Below, piece by piece: positions 52,884 through 62,019 of a stretch of DNA of 64,000 nucleotides. The number at the start of each line of letters is the position of its first letter. Position 1 is the stretch's first letter. Under the pieces are notes generated by a model, which made no database searches, was not told the origin of the DNA, and saw only the letters and a list, made by a program, of their open reading frames with translations. The stretch comes from Jannaschia maritima (GTDB taxonomy: Bacteria > Pseudomonadota > Alphaproteobacteria > Rhodobacterales > Rhodobacteraceae): the NCBI RefSeq assembly GCF_030973515.1, contig NZ_JARGZA010000010.1:62001-126000 (forward strand), in the 5' to 3' direction. Made by a program: the position numbers and the translations under genes.

Positions 52884-52938
52884 AATGTTGCATCGGCATC
52901 GGGCGGGGTGTATGCCGATCGCAAAAGGGAGGATCGCC

Positions 52939-54147
52939 ATGAAGGCCGACGTCACACCGCACAAGATCAGCCTGCTGGGTACCGGGTTGATCTGCAACTT
53001 CTATACGCAGGTCCTGCACGGTCAGCGGAATCCGGACCGGGTGCTGAACGTGTATTCGCGCACGGAGGAGCGCGGAAAGGCGTTCTGCGAGCAATGGGGC
53101 ATCCCGCGGTCGGCCACGTCGATGGAGGAGACGATCAACGACCCCGAAACGGACACGGTCGTCATCGGCCTCCCGAACTCGATGCACGAGGAGGCGATCC
53201 GCCTCGCGGCGAAGGCCGGCAAGGCGATCCTGTGCACCAAGCCGCTGGCACGCAACGCGCAGGAGGCCGAGCGCATCCTGGGCTATGTCGAGGAGGCGGG
53301 CGTCTTCGCGGGTTATCTGGAGGATCTGTGCTATACGCCCAAGACCCTGAAGACGATCGACGCGGTGAAGAAGGGCGCCCTGGGCGACATCACCTGGGTG
53401 CGGTCGCGCGAGGCGCATCCCGGGCCGCATTCGGCGTGGTTCTGGGACAAGGAGCGCGCGGGTGGCGGCTGCGTCATCGACATGGGATGCCATTGCGTCG
53501 AGATCATCCGCAACTTCGTCGGCAAGGGGAACCGCCCCGTCGAGGTCATGGCCTGGGCGGACACGCTGTACCACCCGATCCCGATCGAGGACAACGCGAT
53601 CGGCCTGATCCGCTTCGAGAGCGGGGCGGTGGGCCAGATGGAATGCTCGTGGACGTTCCGCGGCGGGATGGATCTGCGCGACGAGATCTCGGGCACGCAG
53701 GGCATGGCGCGCATCGACCACTTCCTGCGCACCGGCTTCGAGATGTACACCACGGGCGGGGCCGACGGATACGTGGCCGAGAAGGCCGAGAGCGATTCCG
53801 GCTGGCTGTTCCCCGTGGGCGACGAGGCGGTGGCGCTGGGCTACGTGGACATGTTCACGGACATGTTCGACGCCATGGAGACGGGGCGCGAGCCCAACGA
53901 GACGTTCTATGACGGGTACGTCGTGGCCGCCGTGCTGGACGCCTTCTACAAGTCGCTGGAAACGCGGGCCTGGGCCCCGGTCGAGCTGGACTGGCGCCAC
54001 GGCAAGACCGAGAAGCTGAAGCCCAACAAGCAGATGCACGAGGGCAAGGAGATCCTGAAGACCGAGCTGCTGCCCGACGGACGCAAGCGCTTGATCGTGC
54101 AGGACCCGGAGACCGGCGAGAAGGAGGACATCCTCGTCGCCGCCTGA
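52939..54147 (+). CDS. Gfo/Idh/MocA-family oxidoreductase (402 aa)
   Basis: The protein has a Rossmann domain with [17 protein letters not shown] near residues 10-26 and [10 protein letters not shown], and the catalytic [13 protein letters not shown]. The C-terminal domain carries [34 protein letters not shown] (the catalytic Asp/His region) and [32 protein letters not shown] 7 nt upstream fixes the start. It differs clearly from the copy at 44.6 kb. It converges on an eleven-gene sugar operon, with an intrinsic terminator after it. NAD(P)-linked oxidation of a cyclitol or sugar is expected; the substrate is unknown. Confidence 0.92.
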   Translation: MKADVTPHKISLLGTGLICNFYTQVLHGQRNPDRVLNVYSRTEERGKAFCEQWGIPRSATSMEETINDPETDTVVIGLPNSMHEEAIRLAAKAGKAILCTKPLARNAQEAERILGYVEEAGVFAGYLEDLCYTPKTLKTIDAVKKGALGDITWVRSREAHPGPHSAWFWDKERAGGGCVIDMGCHCVEIIRNFVGKGNRPVEVMAWADTLYHPIPIEDNAIGLIRFESGAVGQMECSWTFRGGMDLRDEISGTQGMARIDHFLRTGFEMYTTGGADGYVAEKAESDSGWLFPVGDEAVALGYVDMFTDMFDAMETGREPNETFYDGYVVAAVLDAFYKSLETRAWAPVELDWRHGKTEKLKPNKQMHEGKEILKTELLPDGRKRLIVQDPETGEKEDILVAA

Positions 54148-54169
54148 TCCCCCGGACCCGACCGGCCGG

Positions 54170-54201
54170 CGCCGCCCCGTTCCCCGCGGGGCGGCGTTTT
54201 T
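54170..54201 (+). terminator. Intrinsic terminator with T tract
   Basis: CGCCGCCCCG (54170-54179) and CGGGGCGGCG (54187-54196) form a perfect 10-bp stem with a 7-nt loop followed by TTTTT. This is the clearest rho-independent terminator in the window. It ends the Gfo/Idh/MocA transcript 23 bp after its stop and may also hinder the convergent operon. Confidence 0.93.
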
Positions 54202-54252
54202 CGTTCCGGGGTGGAGCGTGGTCCGGGTCCGCGGGTCGGCTCGGGCCGGGGA

Positions 54253-55380
54253 TCACACGACGGGCGGTTCGGGAGCGATGTCGAACGGGCTGAGGATCTC
54301 GTGCCCGTCGTCGGTCAGGAGGAACATCTGCTCCAACCGCACGCCGCCGATATCGGGGTGATAGCAGCCCGGTTCGACCATCAGGACCATGCCGGGCTTC
54401 AGCACCGCGTCCTCGCCCGGCACGAGGCGGGGCCATTCGTGGATCGACGCGCCGATGCCGTGTCCCATGTGGACGGGGTTCGCGTATCCGCCTTCGGCCA
54501 CCATGGCGCGGAGGGGGGCGTCGAAGTCGTGCGCGGTGATGCCGGGCCGCAGGGTGTCGAGGACGCGCCGCCAGATCGCGTGGGTGTGAGCATACATGCG
54601 GCGCAGGGCGTCGGACGGCTCGCCCAGGATCGTGGTCGTCGCGCTGTCGCCCCAATAGCCGTCCACGCGGGGGGCGAGGTCGGCGATGACCGGATCGCCG
54701 GGTTCCAGAACCCGCGTCGTGGCGGGACCGCCGATGGCCGCCGTGCGCGCCACGCCCGACACGAAGTCGCCCCCGACGGGGGTGCGCGTGCCCGCGAACC
54801 GTTCCATCGCCAGGCGCACGTCGCGCCAGGCGTCGAGCTCGGTCGCGCCCGTGCGCAGGGCGCGTCCGACCGCGTTCTGACCCTCGGCCGTGCAATGGGC
54901 GGCCCGGCGCAGGCGGTCGACCTCGTCGGGCAGCTTGACGGCGCGGCGTTCCGCCAGCGCGCGGGCGCCGTCCACGCTGTCGACGCGCCCGTCCAGGAGG
55001 GCCGCGAGCGATGCGGGCAGCGTGGCCGGCTCGACCGCGACGCGCCCCGACGGACGTGCGGCGTCCAGCATGGCGCGGGCAGCTTCGGCGTACTTGACGT
55101 GAAGCGGGCGGAGGTCGGCGAAGCCCAGCGCCTCGTAGCCGTGCGCGCGGGCGCCGGCGGCTTCGGCGATCGGAACCTCCAACTCGTTGCAGGCCACGTG
55201 GAACGCGCCGTCGGGGCCGATCAGGGCGGCGCTGGGGCCGCCGTCGAAGGGGGACGGACCCGCCTCGATCCCCGCCACGTGGCCCGCATAGGCCAGGCTG
55301 TCGGGCGCGGTCAGCAGCATCCAGTCGGCTCCGACGGCGCGGGCGGCCTGCGCCACGGCGGCGCGTCGGGCTTCGGTCAT
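54253..55380 (-). CDS. M24-family metallopeptidase (Xaa-Pro aminopeptidase-like)
   Basis: The 375-residue protein has an N-terminal creatinase-like domain (about 1-130) and a C-terminal pita-bread domain. Metal ligands are visible: Asp in VIADLAPRVDGYWGDSATT, His in HMGHGIGASIHE, and Glu in MVEPGCY and VRLEQMFLL. Members include prolidases, Xaa-Pro aminopeptidases and non-peptidase lyases/hydrolases. It is the last gene of the sugar operon and overlaps the DUF4432 gene by ATGA. A peptidase role makes little sense in a sugar operon, so an unusual hydrolase or lyase activity is possible. Confidence 0.88.
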   Translation of the reverse strand: MTEARRAAVAQAARAVGADWMLLTAPDSLAYAGHVAGIEAGPSPFDGGPSAALIGPDGAFHVACNELEVPIAEAAGARAHGYEALGFADLRPLHVKYAEAARAMLDAARPSGRVAVEPATLPASLAALLDGRVDSVDGARALAERRAVKLPDEVDRLRRAAHCTAEGQNAVGRALRTGATELDAWRDVRLAMERFAGTRTPVGGDFVSGVARTAAIGGPATTRVLEPGDPVIADLAPRVDGYWGDSATTTILGEPSDALRRMYAHTHAIWRRVLDTLRPGITAHDFDAPLRAMVAEGGYANPVHMGHGIGASIHEWPRLVPGEDAVLKPGMVLMVEPGCYHPDIGGVRLEQMFLLTDDGHEILSPFDIAPEPPVV

Positions 55381-56411
55381 GGTCTGTCCTCCAGGGCGCG
55401 TGCGACGGCGTCGGTTCCCTCGACGGCGCGGAAGGCGACGCGGTGAGTGATCGCCTCGGCGGGTTCGAGGACGCGCAGGAGATCGGCCTTCCGCGCGCCG
55501 TGGCGGTCGGTGCCGGGGATGGAGGACGGCTCCAACCCCAGGACGTAGGTGCCGGGCGCGAACTGCCGCCACGCAAAGAGGTAGGGCAGCGTCGCGGCGT
55601 CCCACGTCTCCAGCAGCAGGAGGTCGGCCTGGGCGTTCACGACCGCCGCGCGGGCGGTGCCGTCTCGGACCACGGGGCGGATCTCCACCACCTCCTCGCG
55701 GAAGCCGGGACGGGGCTCGGGAATGTCCCGCCAGCCGTCGAGGGCGAAGTCGCCGCAGGCGCGCACGGCCTCGGCCTCCACGTGGATGCGGGCGCCGGGG
55801 CCGATCAGCGGATGGCCGAGATTGGCATGGTAGAGGGACATCTGCGGGTTGGGGGCCGCGCCGAGGTTGGTGATCGTGTCCGTCAGGCGGATCTCCGTGC
55901 CGTCGTCGTCGCATTCGACCCGACGGACCATCTCCAGATGCTCGCCGTAAAGGGCGGCCTGGCGCACGACGCCTTCGGCCCAGAGCGTGCCGTCGGTGCG
56001 GCCATAGCCCCGCAGGCGCGCGGGCTCCCCCGTGAGGCGGCCGTGGAGGGGGAAGACTTCCCCGTCCATCCCGGGATAGGCGAAGCGCGCGGCGTCGTCG
56101 CGCGCCGGTCCCATCGTGTGGTCGAGGCCGCCGGTCGCCAGGAGGCCGCCGCCGAAGCCGCGCATCCAGTTCTCCATCCCCGTGGGCTGGTGCAGGAAGG
56201 GGGAGCGGATGCCCACGGGGGATGTGAAGGACAGGCCCCTGCCGCGAATGGACGCCATCCCGATGTCGAAGGCGCGGTCCACCACGACCTCGAAGGCGAG
56301 GCCGGCGCTCGTGCGGAACTCGAGCAGGCGCACGCCGCGGCCGGGGCCGTCGGCCAGCTCCACCAGACGCACGCCGGACAGCTGGTCGGGATGGCCCGCG
56401 AGCGGGGTCAT
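55377..56411 (-). CDS. DUF4432 mutarotase-like protein
   Basis: The 344-residue beta-sandwich protein of the aldose 1-epimerase superfamily (DUF4432) begins TPLAGHPDQLSGVRLVELADGPGRGVRLLEFRTSAGLAFEVVVDRAFDIGMASIRG. It has the family motif RAFDIG, the His in PLHGRLT, YHANLGHPL and GLEPSSIPG. It probably interconverts sugar anomers or binds the imported sugar. It overlaps the M24 gene downstream and the SDR gene upstream by 4 bp each, so it is part of one coupled operon. Confidence 0.9.
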   Translation of the reverse strand: MTPLAGHPDQLSGVRLVELADGPGRGVRLLEFRTSAGLAFEVVVDRAFDIGMASIRGRGLSFTSPVGIRSPFLHQPTGMENWMRGFGGGLLATGGLDHTMGPARDDAARFAYPGMDGEVFPLHGRLTGEPARLRGYGRTDGTLWAEGVVRQAALYGEHLEMVRRVECDDDGTEIRLTDTITNLGAAPNPQMSLYHANLGHPLIGPGARIHVEAEAVRACGDFALDGWRDIPEPRPGFREEVVEIRPVVRDGTARAAVVNAQADLLLLETWDAATLPYLFAWRQFAPGTYVLGLEPSSIPGTDRHGARKADLLRVLEPAEAITHRVAFRAVEGTDAVARALEDRP

Positions 56412-57121
56412 TGCATCATGCCCCCGCCGTCGACGATCAGGGTCTGGCCGGTCACGAAGCCGTTGTCGGGATGGGCGAAGAACGCCACGGCGCGGGCGAT
56501 GTCGTCGGTCGAGCCGCGCCGCTTCACGGCCTGGAACTCCATCAGCATCCGGTGGAAGCCTTCGGGGTCGGGATGATGGTCCTCCGCCGCGGTGGGTATC
56601 GCGCCGGGGGCCACGCAGTTGACGGTGATGCCGTCGCCGCCAACCTCGCGCGCGATCACGCGCGACATCCCGGTGATGCCGCCCTTCGTCGCCACGTAGG
56701 TCATCAGCCCCTCCCACCCCTTGAAGAAGGTGTTCGAGGTGACGTTGACGATGCGCCCCGTGCCGGATGCCCGAAGCGCGGGATGGCAGGCCTGGGACAG
56801 CAGAAACGTGCCACGCTGGTTGACGGCGGTGATGCGGTCGAATTCGGCTGCGTCGATCTCCAGCCACGGGCGCAGCTTGTAGGTGGCGGCATTGTTCACG
56901 AGCACGTCGAGCCCGTCCGCGGTGGCGGCTGCCGCCAGCGCGGCGATGTCGTCCGGGTCGCCCAGGTCGCAGGGCACGACGGTCGCGCCTGTCTCGCGGC
57001 CCAGGGCCTCCAGCGCATCGGACGGCAGATCGGAGGCCGTGACCGCGTGGTCGCGGGCGAAGTGACGGACCATGTCGGCGCCGATGCCGCCCGCAGCACC
57101 CGTGATCAGCACCCGCCTCAC
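56408..57121 (-). CDS. SDR-family dehydrogenase
   Basis: I choose the GTG start within the GTGA overlap of the preceding gene: 237 residues beginning with the Rossmann strand VRRVLITGAAGGIG. Conserved pieces: the GGIGAD dinucleotide site, NNAATYK, VTSNTFFKG with the catalytic Ser, YVATKGG (YxxxK), and the C-terminal IVDGGGMMQ. Second of two successive SDR genes in the operon. The pair could catalyse successive oxidations or an oxidation-reduction epimerisation. Substrate unknown. Confidence 0.88.
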   Translation of the reverse strand: MRRVLITGAAGGIGADMVRHFARDHAVTASDLPSDALEALGRETGATVVPCDLGDPDDIAALAAAATADGLDVLVNNAATYKLRPWLEIDAAEFDRITAVNQRGTFLLSQACHPALRASGTGRIVNVTSNTFFKGWEGLMTYVATKGGITGMSRVIAREVGGDGITVNCVAPGAIPTAAEDHHPDPEGFHRMLMEFQAVKRRGSTDDIARAVAFFAHPDNGFVTGQTLIVDGGGMMQ

Positions 57122-57903
57122 GAGGCGAACCCGGCGGGCAGGTCGGAGGTCGGGCGGGGCGCGCCATAGGCGAGCATGCCGCCGTCCACGGGCAGGCACT
57201 GGCCGGTGATCATGCGGGCGTCCGGCGAGCAAAGGAACGCGATGGCCGCGGCGATGTCGGACGGATCGGCGAGGTCGCGGGCGGGGATCCGGTCGATCAG
57301 TTGCGGCTCGTCCAGAAGCCCCTCGTCGATGGCCTTCTGGACCATCGGCGTACGCACGTAACCCGGCGCCACGGCATTCACGCGCACGCCACGCGACGCC
57401 CATTCCGACGCCAGCGCGCGAGTCAGCCCCAGCATCGCCGTCTTGGTCGCGCAGTACGGCGCGCGGCCCGGCATGCCCCGGTAGGAGTTCATCGATGCGA
57501 TGGTGACGATCGAACCGTGGCGGGCCTTCAGCATGGGCGTCGCGACGGCCTGGATGCAGTCCCACACCCCGGTGAGGTTCACCGCGAGCGACTGGTCCCA
57601 AAGCGCGCAGTCCATCGATTCCGATGGTGCGATCCGCTGGATGCCGGCGTTCGCCACGAGGATCGTGGGCGGCCCCAGCGCGTCGGTCACGGCGGCGGTC
57701 ACGGCGTGGACGGCGTCGCGATCGGTGACGTCGAGCGTCCAGCCCCGCGCGCCATCGATGCCCTGGGCGGCGGCGTCCGCGCCGGCCATGTCGGTCAGCG
57801 CGACGGCGGCGCCGTCGGCGGCGAGCCGTCGCGCGGTCGCCAGCCCGATGCCCTGGGCCGCGCCGGTGACCAGCGCCACCTCCCCCGAAAGCCGCCCGGT
57901 CAT
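57118..57903 (-). CDS. SDR-family dehydrogenase
   Basis: The 261-residue classical SDR has LVTGAAQGIGLA (cofactor site), DMAGAD after strand 2 (an acidic residue there favours NAD), ANAGIQ, IASMNSYRG with catalytic Ser, YCATKTA (YxxxK) and PVDGGMLAYG. The start MTGRLSGEV overlaps the transketolase N-half stop by ATGA. It resembles sugar-alcohol and sugar-acid dehydrogenases. Part of the coupled catabolic operon. Confidence 0.9.
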   Translation of the reverse strand: MTGRLSGEVALVTGAAQGIGLATARRLAADGAAVALTDMAGADAAAQGIDGARGWTLDVTDRDAVHAVTAAVTDALGPPTILVANAGIQRIAPSESMDCALWDQSLAVNLTGVWDCIQAVATPMLKARHGSIVTIASMNSYRGMPGRAPYCATKTAMLGLTRALASEWASRGVRVNAVAPGYVRTPMVQKAIDEGLLDEPQLIDRIPARDLADPSDIAAAIAFLCSPDARMITGQCLPVDGGMLAYGAPRPTSDLPAGFAS

Positions 57904-58718
57904 CCCAGGGCGGCCAAGGCGGCGTCCAGCTCGTCTGCGGCGTTCTGCCACGTGTCGGCGTCGGTGCGGACGTAATGGACGCGCGCGAAGCGGTCGAAGG
58001 TCGTGACCCCCTTGCCCGGCACGGTGCGCGCGATGACCGCCGCGGGTCCATCATGGGCGCGCGCGGCGTCCAGCGCGTCGCGCAAGGCGGGAATGTCGTG
58101 TCCATCGACGGATATGGCGTGCAGGCCGAACGCCTCGAACTTCGGCGCGAGGGGGCCGATGCCGAGGACCTCGGCCGTGGCGCCGTCCGCCTGCTCGCCG
58201 TTGTCGTTCACGAGGAGCGTCAGGTTCGACAGGTCGCGGGCGGCGGCGAACATCACCGCCTCCCACACCGACCCCTCCTGCAGCTCGCCGTCCGACACCT
58301 CGCATACCACATGAGCGTCGGAGCCGCGCATCCGCTCGCCCAGCGCCATGCCGGCAGCCTGGGACGGCCCCTGCCCCAGCGAGCCGCCCGTCACCTCGAA
58401 CCCGTCGAGGTCGTCGAGCGGGCTCTCCTCTACGTGGGTGCCGTCGTAGCCATAGGTGCGAATCTGCTCGTCGGTCATGCGGCCGATCGACCAGAGCGCG
58501 GCATAGAGCGCGATGGCGGCGTGCCCGGTGGACAGGACGAAGCGGTCCTGCTCCCGCAGGTGACCGTGGAACAGGACGGCCATGACGTCGGCCAGCTCCA
58601 GCCCCTGCCCCGCATAGCCCTGCCCCGGTCCGCGACACATCTCGATGACGGCGCGGCGCATGCGGGCGGCCTGGTAGGCCTGGGCGCGGTCCGCCGTGTC
58701 GTTCTGCAAGTCCTTCAT
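57900..58718 (-). CDS. Transketolase N-terminal half subunit
   Basis: The 272-residue TPP-binding half of a split transketolase has FVLSTGHAAIALYAALW, GGSLGQGPSQAAGMALGERM, the TPP/metal motif as VSDGELQEGSVWEA...LLVNDN (usually GDG...NN, here SDG...ND), and IARTVPGKG. It is the second transketolase gene, since the C-half gene precedes it and they overlap by ATGA. Split transketolases often handle non-standard ketoses. A 1-deoxy-xylulose or acetoin-type reaction cannot be excluded. Confidence 0.92.
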   Translation of the reverse strand: MKDLQNDTADRAQAYQAARMRRAVIEMCRGPGQGYAGQGLELADVMAVLFHGHLREQDRFVLSTGHAAIALYAALWSIGRMTDEQIRTYGYDGTHVEESPLDDLDGFEVTGGSLGQGPSQAAGMALGERMRGSDAHVVCEVSDGELQEGSVWEAVMFAAARDLSNLTLLVNDNGEQADGATAEVLGIGPLAPKFEAFGLHAISVDGHDIPALRDALDAARAHDGPAAVIARTVPGKGVTTFDRFARVHYVRTDADTWQNAADELDAALAALG

Positions 58719-59656
58719 GCCGCCACCCGTTCGCCCGACAGCACGGCGCGCAGGGCGTCCGGCCCGAGGCCCAGCCTGTCGCGGCTGTATTCCGGACGCC
58801 CGTACTCGCCCCAGCGGTCGTCGATGCCGCGCGCGTCCAGCGGGGTGGCGACCCCCCTCGCGGCCATGGCCTGCGCCACGGAGGCGCCCAGCCCCCCGTG
58901 CAGGAGGTGGTTCTCGACGCTGACGACGCGCGCGTGATCGAGGGCGAAGGCCGCCACCTCGCCCGCGGGGAACGGCTTGAGGGTGGGGACGTGCAGGTGC
59001 GCGACGCCGGGGGGTCGGATCTCGGCCACCCAGCGGGTCGCGGCGCCGGTGGTCACGACGCCCATGCCGCCGTCGCCATCGGCCAGTTGCCGGGGGGGAC
59101 CGATGCGGAAGGGGGCCGGTTCGAACAGCGCCTCCGCCCGCCCGCGGGAGCAGCGGACGTAGGTCAGGCCGTCGCGATCGGCGGCGGCGACCACCGCCTC
59201 CTCCAACTCGGTGGCGTCACCGGGATCGATCACGGTGACGCCCGGCAGGGACCGGATGATCGCGAGGTCGTCGATCGCCTGGTGCGTTCCCCGGAACCGG
59301 CTGTCGAGGCCGGGCAGGAAGCCCGCAATGATCGCCTTGCAGGGTCGCGTGGCCAAGCTCATGGCGATCTGGTCGTAGGCGCGGCGCGTCGCGAACACCC
59401 CGAAGGTCACCGCGATGGGCAGCAGGCCGGTCTTGGCCAGACCGGCGGTCACGCCCATCAGGTTCTGCTCCGCCATGCCGACCTGGACGAAGCGGTCGGG
59501 ATGGGCCTTCGCGAAGGGCAGCACGTCGGTCCATTTCGACAGGTCCGCCGTGACGACGCACAGGTCGTCGCGGGCGTCCATCAGGCGGGACAGGGCAGCG
59601 GCGAAGGGGGCCTCCACCACGCGGCGTCCGGCATCCTTGTCTTCCGGGTCGAGCAT
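58715..59656 (-). CDS. Transketolase C-terminal half subunit
   Basis: The 313-residue pyrimidine-binding and C-terminal domains of a split transketolase have LCVVTADLSKW, FVQVGMAEQNLMGVTAGLAKTG with the conserved catalytic Glu that activates TPP, TFGVFATRRAYDQI, and the regulatory-type domain VVTTGAATRW ... VSVENHLLHGGLG. The start codon overlaps the cupin stop by one base (TGATG). The order is C-half before N-half, the reverse of the usual arrangement. Confidence 0.92.
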   Translation of the reverse strand: MLDPEDKDAGRRVVEAPFAAALSRLMDARDDLCVVTADLSKWTDVLPFAKAHPDRFVQVGMAEQNLMGVTAGLAKTGLLPIAVTFGVFATRRAYDQIAMSLATRPCKAIIAGFLPGLDSRFRGTHQAIDDLAIIRSLPGVTVIDPGDATELEEAVVAAADRDGLTYVRCSRGRAEALFEPAPFRIGPPRQLADGDGGMGVVTTGAATRWVAEIRPPGVAHLHVPTLKPFPAGEVAAFALDHARVVSVENHLLHGGLGASVAQAMAARGVATPLDARGIDDRWGEYGRPEYSRDRLGLGPDALRAVLSGERVAA

Positions 59657-60189
59657 CAGCGCGGCCCCTGCCCCGGCTTCTGCGCGGGTCCCGCCCAATA
59701 GGTCGAGCGCATGTTGTGCTTCACGCCGGGCACGTTGACGGCGAAGATGTCGAAGGGTTCGGTCCGATCGGCGGGCGTCCGATAGGTGTGGGGCGTGCCG
59801 GCGGGGATCCAGAAGATGTCGTGCTTCTTGGCCTCGTGCTCGACGCCGTCGATGATCACGATGCCCGATCCGTTGACGATCAGATAGAGTTCGTCGCCGT
59901 AGCCATGCGTGTGCGGCGGGAAGGCCCCGCCCGGCTCGCCCCGCAGCATCACGAAGTCCATGCCGCGTTCGGGCCACATCAACAGGTTGATCGGCAGGTA
60001 GCACGGGTTATCCGGGAAGTCGGCGTTCAGCCGCGGCTCGTAGAGGTTGCCGTGCTTGGGCTCGTCCGCGCGCAACTCCGCCAGCTTGTCCCACAGCGCA
60101 TAGCCGGCCTCGGCCCCCGGACCGGTGATGTTGTCGAACCCGTTCCCGTCGTAGAACGCGCGGTCCTGTCCGCCCCCGTCTTCAGCCAT
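59656..60189 (-). CDS. Cupin-domain protein
   Basis: The 177-residue protein has the two cupin motifs: PPHTHGYGDELYLIVNGSG (motif 1, HxH...E) and HDIFWIPAGTPHTY (motif 2, with the His). The N-terminal segment (about 1-70) is not cupin-like and mentions conserved NCPYLPINLLMWPERGMDFV-like features (DNPCYLPINLLMWP). Possibly a sugar isomerase, epimerase or dioxygenase-type metal enzyme acting on the operon substrate. It overlaps the SDR gene upstream by 8 bp. Confidence 0.87.
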   Translation of the reverse strand: MAEDGGGQDRAFYDGNGFDNITGPGAEAGYALWDKLAELRADEPKHGNLYEPRLNADFPDNPCYLPINLLMWPERGMDFVMLRGEPGGAFPPHTHGYGDELYLIVNGSGIVIIDGVEHEAKKHDIFWIPAGTPHTYRTPADRTEPFDIFAVNVPGVKHNMRSTYWAGPAQKPGQGPR

Positions 60190-60976
60190 GTCGTGTCTCC
60201 TCCCATGTGCCGTCGAGCGCGCCGTCCTCCGGCAAGCCGACGGCGCGGCGCCCGTACCTGTGCTTTATGCTGAAATCGAAGCCCCGATAGGGCTCCGCCC
60301 CGCCGTCCCAGAGCCAGGCTATGGCCTTGGCGACCCATTCGGGCGGGATGTGCGCGTCCCACGGGGCCTGACTGACGGGGTTAATGCCCGAAGCGGCGAT
60401 GGCCGTCTGCATGCCCGTGGCGACGGTGCCCGGGCTGAGACCGACCGCGGTCACGTCGGGATGTTCCACATGGACCGATCGGGTCAAACTGAGGACCGCG
60501 GCCTTCGACGCGCAGTAGTGCGACCATCCTTCGAGCGCGCGGACGGCGGCGATGGAGGACACGTTGACGACCGTACCCTGCGACGCGGCGAGCATGGGCA
60601 GCGTCGCCTGCAGGACGTGGTACACGCCCAGGACGTTGACGTTCATCACCCTGGCCCAGGCTGCGGGGTCGCTGTCATCGATCCGGGCGATGGGGTCGAT
60701 GAGGCCCGCGTTGTTGACGACGAGGTCCAGGCGACCGAAGCGGTCCCGCGTCGCCGCGGCCACGTTCGCCACACTGGCCGCGTCCGCCACGTCGCAGGTG
60801 AGCGCCTCCGCCTCGTGGCCGTGATCGCGGATGTCGTCCGCAAGGTCGGCGATGTCCCTGCCGGAGCGGGCGACGAGCATCACCCTTGCCCCCAGGTCGC
60901 CCAGGTGCAGGGCGGTCGCGGCGCCGATGCCGCGGCTGGCGCCCGTGACGAGCGCGACCTTCCCCTCGAACGTCAT
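60182..60976 (-). CDS. SDR-family dehydrogenase
   Basis: The 264-residue classical SDR has LVTGASRGIGAATALHLGDLG (cofactor site), VNNAGLIDPIA, VSSIAAVRALEGW with catalytic Ser, YCASKAA (YxxxK), then a C-terminus different from the other two SDRs (GFDFSIKHRYGRRAVGLPEDG). Third dehydrogenase of the operon. It is translated right after the ATPase gene (ATGA overlap) and before the cupin. Substrate unknown. Confidence 0.9.
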   Translation of the reverse strand: MTFEGKVALVTGASRGIGAATALHLGDLGARVMLVARSGRDIADLADDIRDHGHEAEALTCDVADAASVANVAAATRDRFGRLDLVVNNAGLIDPIARIDDSDPAAWARVMNVNVLGVYHVLQATLPMLAASQGTVVNVSSIAAVRALEGWSHYCASKAAVLSLTRSVHVEHPDVTAVGLSPGTVATGMQTAIAASGINPVSQAPWDAHIPPEWVAKAIAWLWDGGAEPYRGFDFSIKHRYGRRAVGLPEDGALDGTWEETRHG

Positions 60977-62016
60977 GCGGGCACCGCGGCGGGCATCCGC
61001 AGACGCCTCCCGTCGCGGTCGAAGAACATCCGCGCCGTTCCGTCCTCCACGCCCACGCGGGCGCCGGGCGAAAGGTCGGGCTGGCCCCGCAGGAGCGCGC
61101 GCAGGTCGGGGCCGTCCGGCGCCGACAGCGTGACCACGGTGAAGCCGCCCAAGGGCTCCACGTCCGTGATCCGCGCGCCGTCGCCTTCGGTCAGGCGAAG
61201 GTTCTCCGGCCGGATGCCGATGCTGGCCGCGCCCTCGGGGGCGTCGGGCACCGCGATCAGGCCGTCCGCGGTGCGCCCGCGCCCGAGGGGCATCACGTTG
61301 ATCTCCGGCGCGCCGAGGATCCCCGCGACGTAGGCGTTGGACGGATCGTCGTAGATCTCGACGGGGGTGCCGACCTGCTCGACCCGGCCCTCGCGCAGGA
61401 TGACCATGCGGTCCGCCACGCTCATGGCCTCCTCCTGGTCGTGGGTCACGTAGACGAGGGTGTGCCCCACCTCCCGTTGGATGCGCTTGAGCTCGACGCG
61501 CGTCTCCTCGCGCAGGCGGGCGTCGAGCGCGCTGATGGGATCGTCCATCAGGAAGGCCACCGGGTCGCGCACGAGGGCCCGCGCGATGGCGACGCGCTGG
61601 CGTTCGCCCCCCGAGAGCTGGCCCGGCGCCTTGTGGAGGATGTGGGTCATGTGCAGCTTTTCCGCCGCGTCCGCCACCTTGGCCGCGATCTCGGCCTTGG
61701 GGCGGCCGCGTTCGACGAGGGGGAAGGCCACGTTGTCGCGCGCGGTCATGTGCGGGAACAGGGCGAGGTTCTGGAACACCATCGCGATGTCGCGCTCGGC
61801 CGGACCGATTCCCGCCGCCGGGCGGTCCGCGATCAGCACCTCGCCCGCGTCCGGGTCCTCCAACCCCAGGATCAAGCGCAGGATCGTCGACTTGCCGCAG
61901 AGCGGCGGGCCGAACAGGCAGAAGAACTCGTTGTCCTCGATGCGGAAGGACACGTCACGCAGGGCCTGCGTGCCCCCATAGGACTTGGACACGCCGCGGA
62001 ACTCGATGCTCGCCAT
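60973..62016 (-). CDS. ABC importer ATP-binding protein with degenerate Walker A/B
   Basis: The 347-residue MalK/UgpC-type subunit has a regulatory OB-like domain from about 235 (SIGIRPENLRL). The Walker A is GPPLCGKST (residues 36-44), where the fourth residue of the usual GPSGCGKST is Leu instead of Gly. The Walker B is FLMDDP, with Asp159 replacing the catalytic Glu. The signature LSGGE (134-138), the Q-loop VFQN and the H-switch His192 (VTHDQ) are normal. It pairs with the next gene's ATPase, which has the opposite defect. It lies 3 bp after that gene. Confidence 0.93.
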   Translation of the reverse strand: MASIEFRGVSKSYGGTQALRDVSFRIEDNEFFCLFGPPLCGKSTILRLILGLEDPDAGEVLIADRPAAGIGPAERDIAMVFQNLALFPHMTARDNVAFPLVERGRPKAEIAAKVADAAEKLHMTHILHKAPGQLSGGERQRVAIARALVRDPVAFLMDDPISALDARLREETRVELKRIQREVGHTLVYVTHDQEEAMSVADRMVILREGRVEQVGTPVEIYDDPSNAYVAGILGAPEINVMPLGRGRTADGLIAVPDAPEGAASIGIRPENLRLTEGDGARITDVEPLGGFTVVTLSAPDGPDLRALLRGQPDLSPGARVGVEDGTARMFFDRDGRRLRMPAAVPA

Positions 62017-62019
62017 CGT

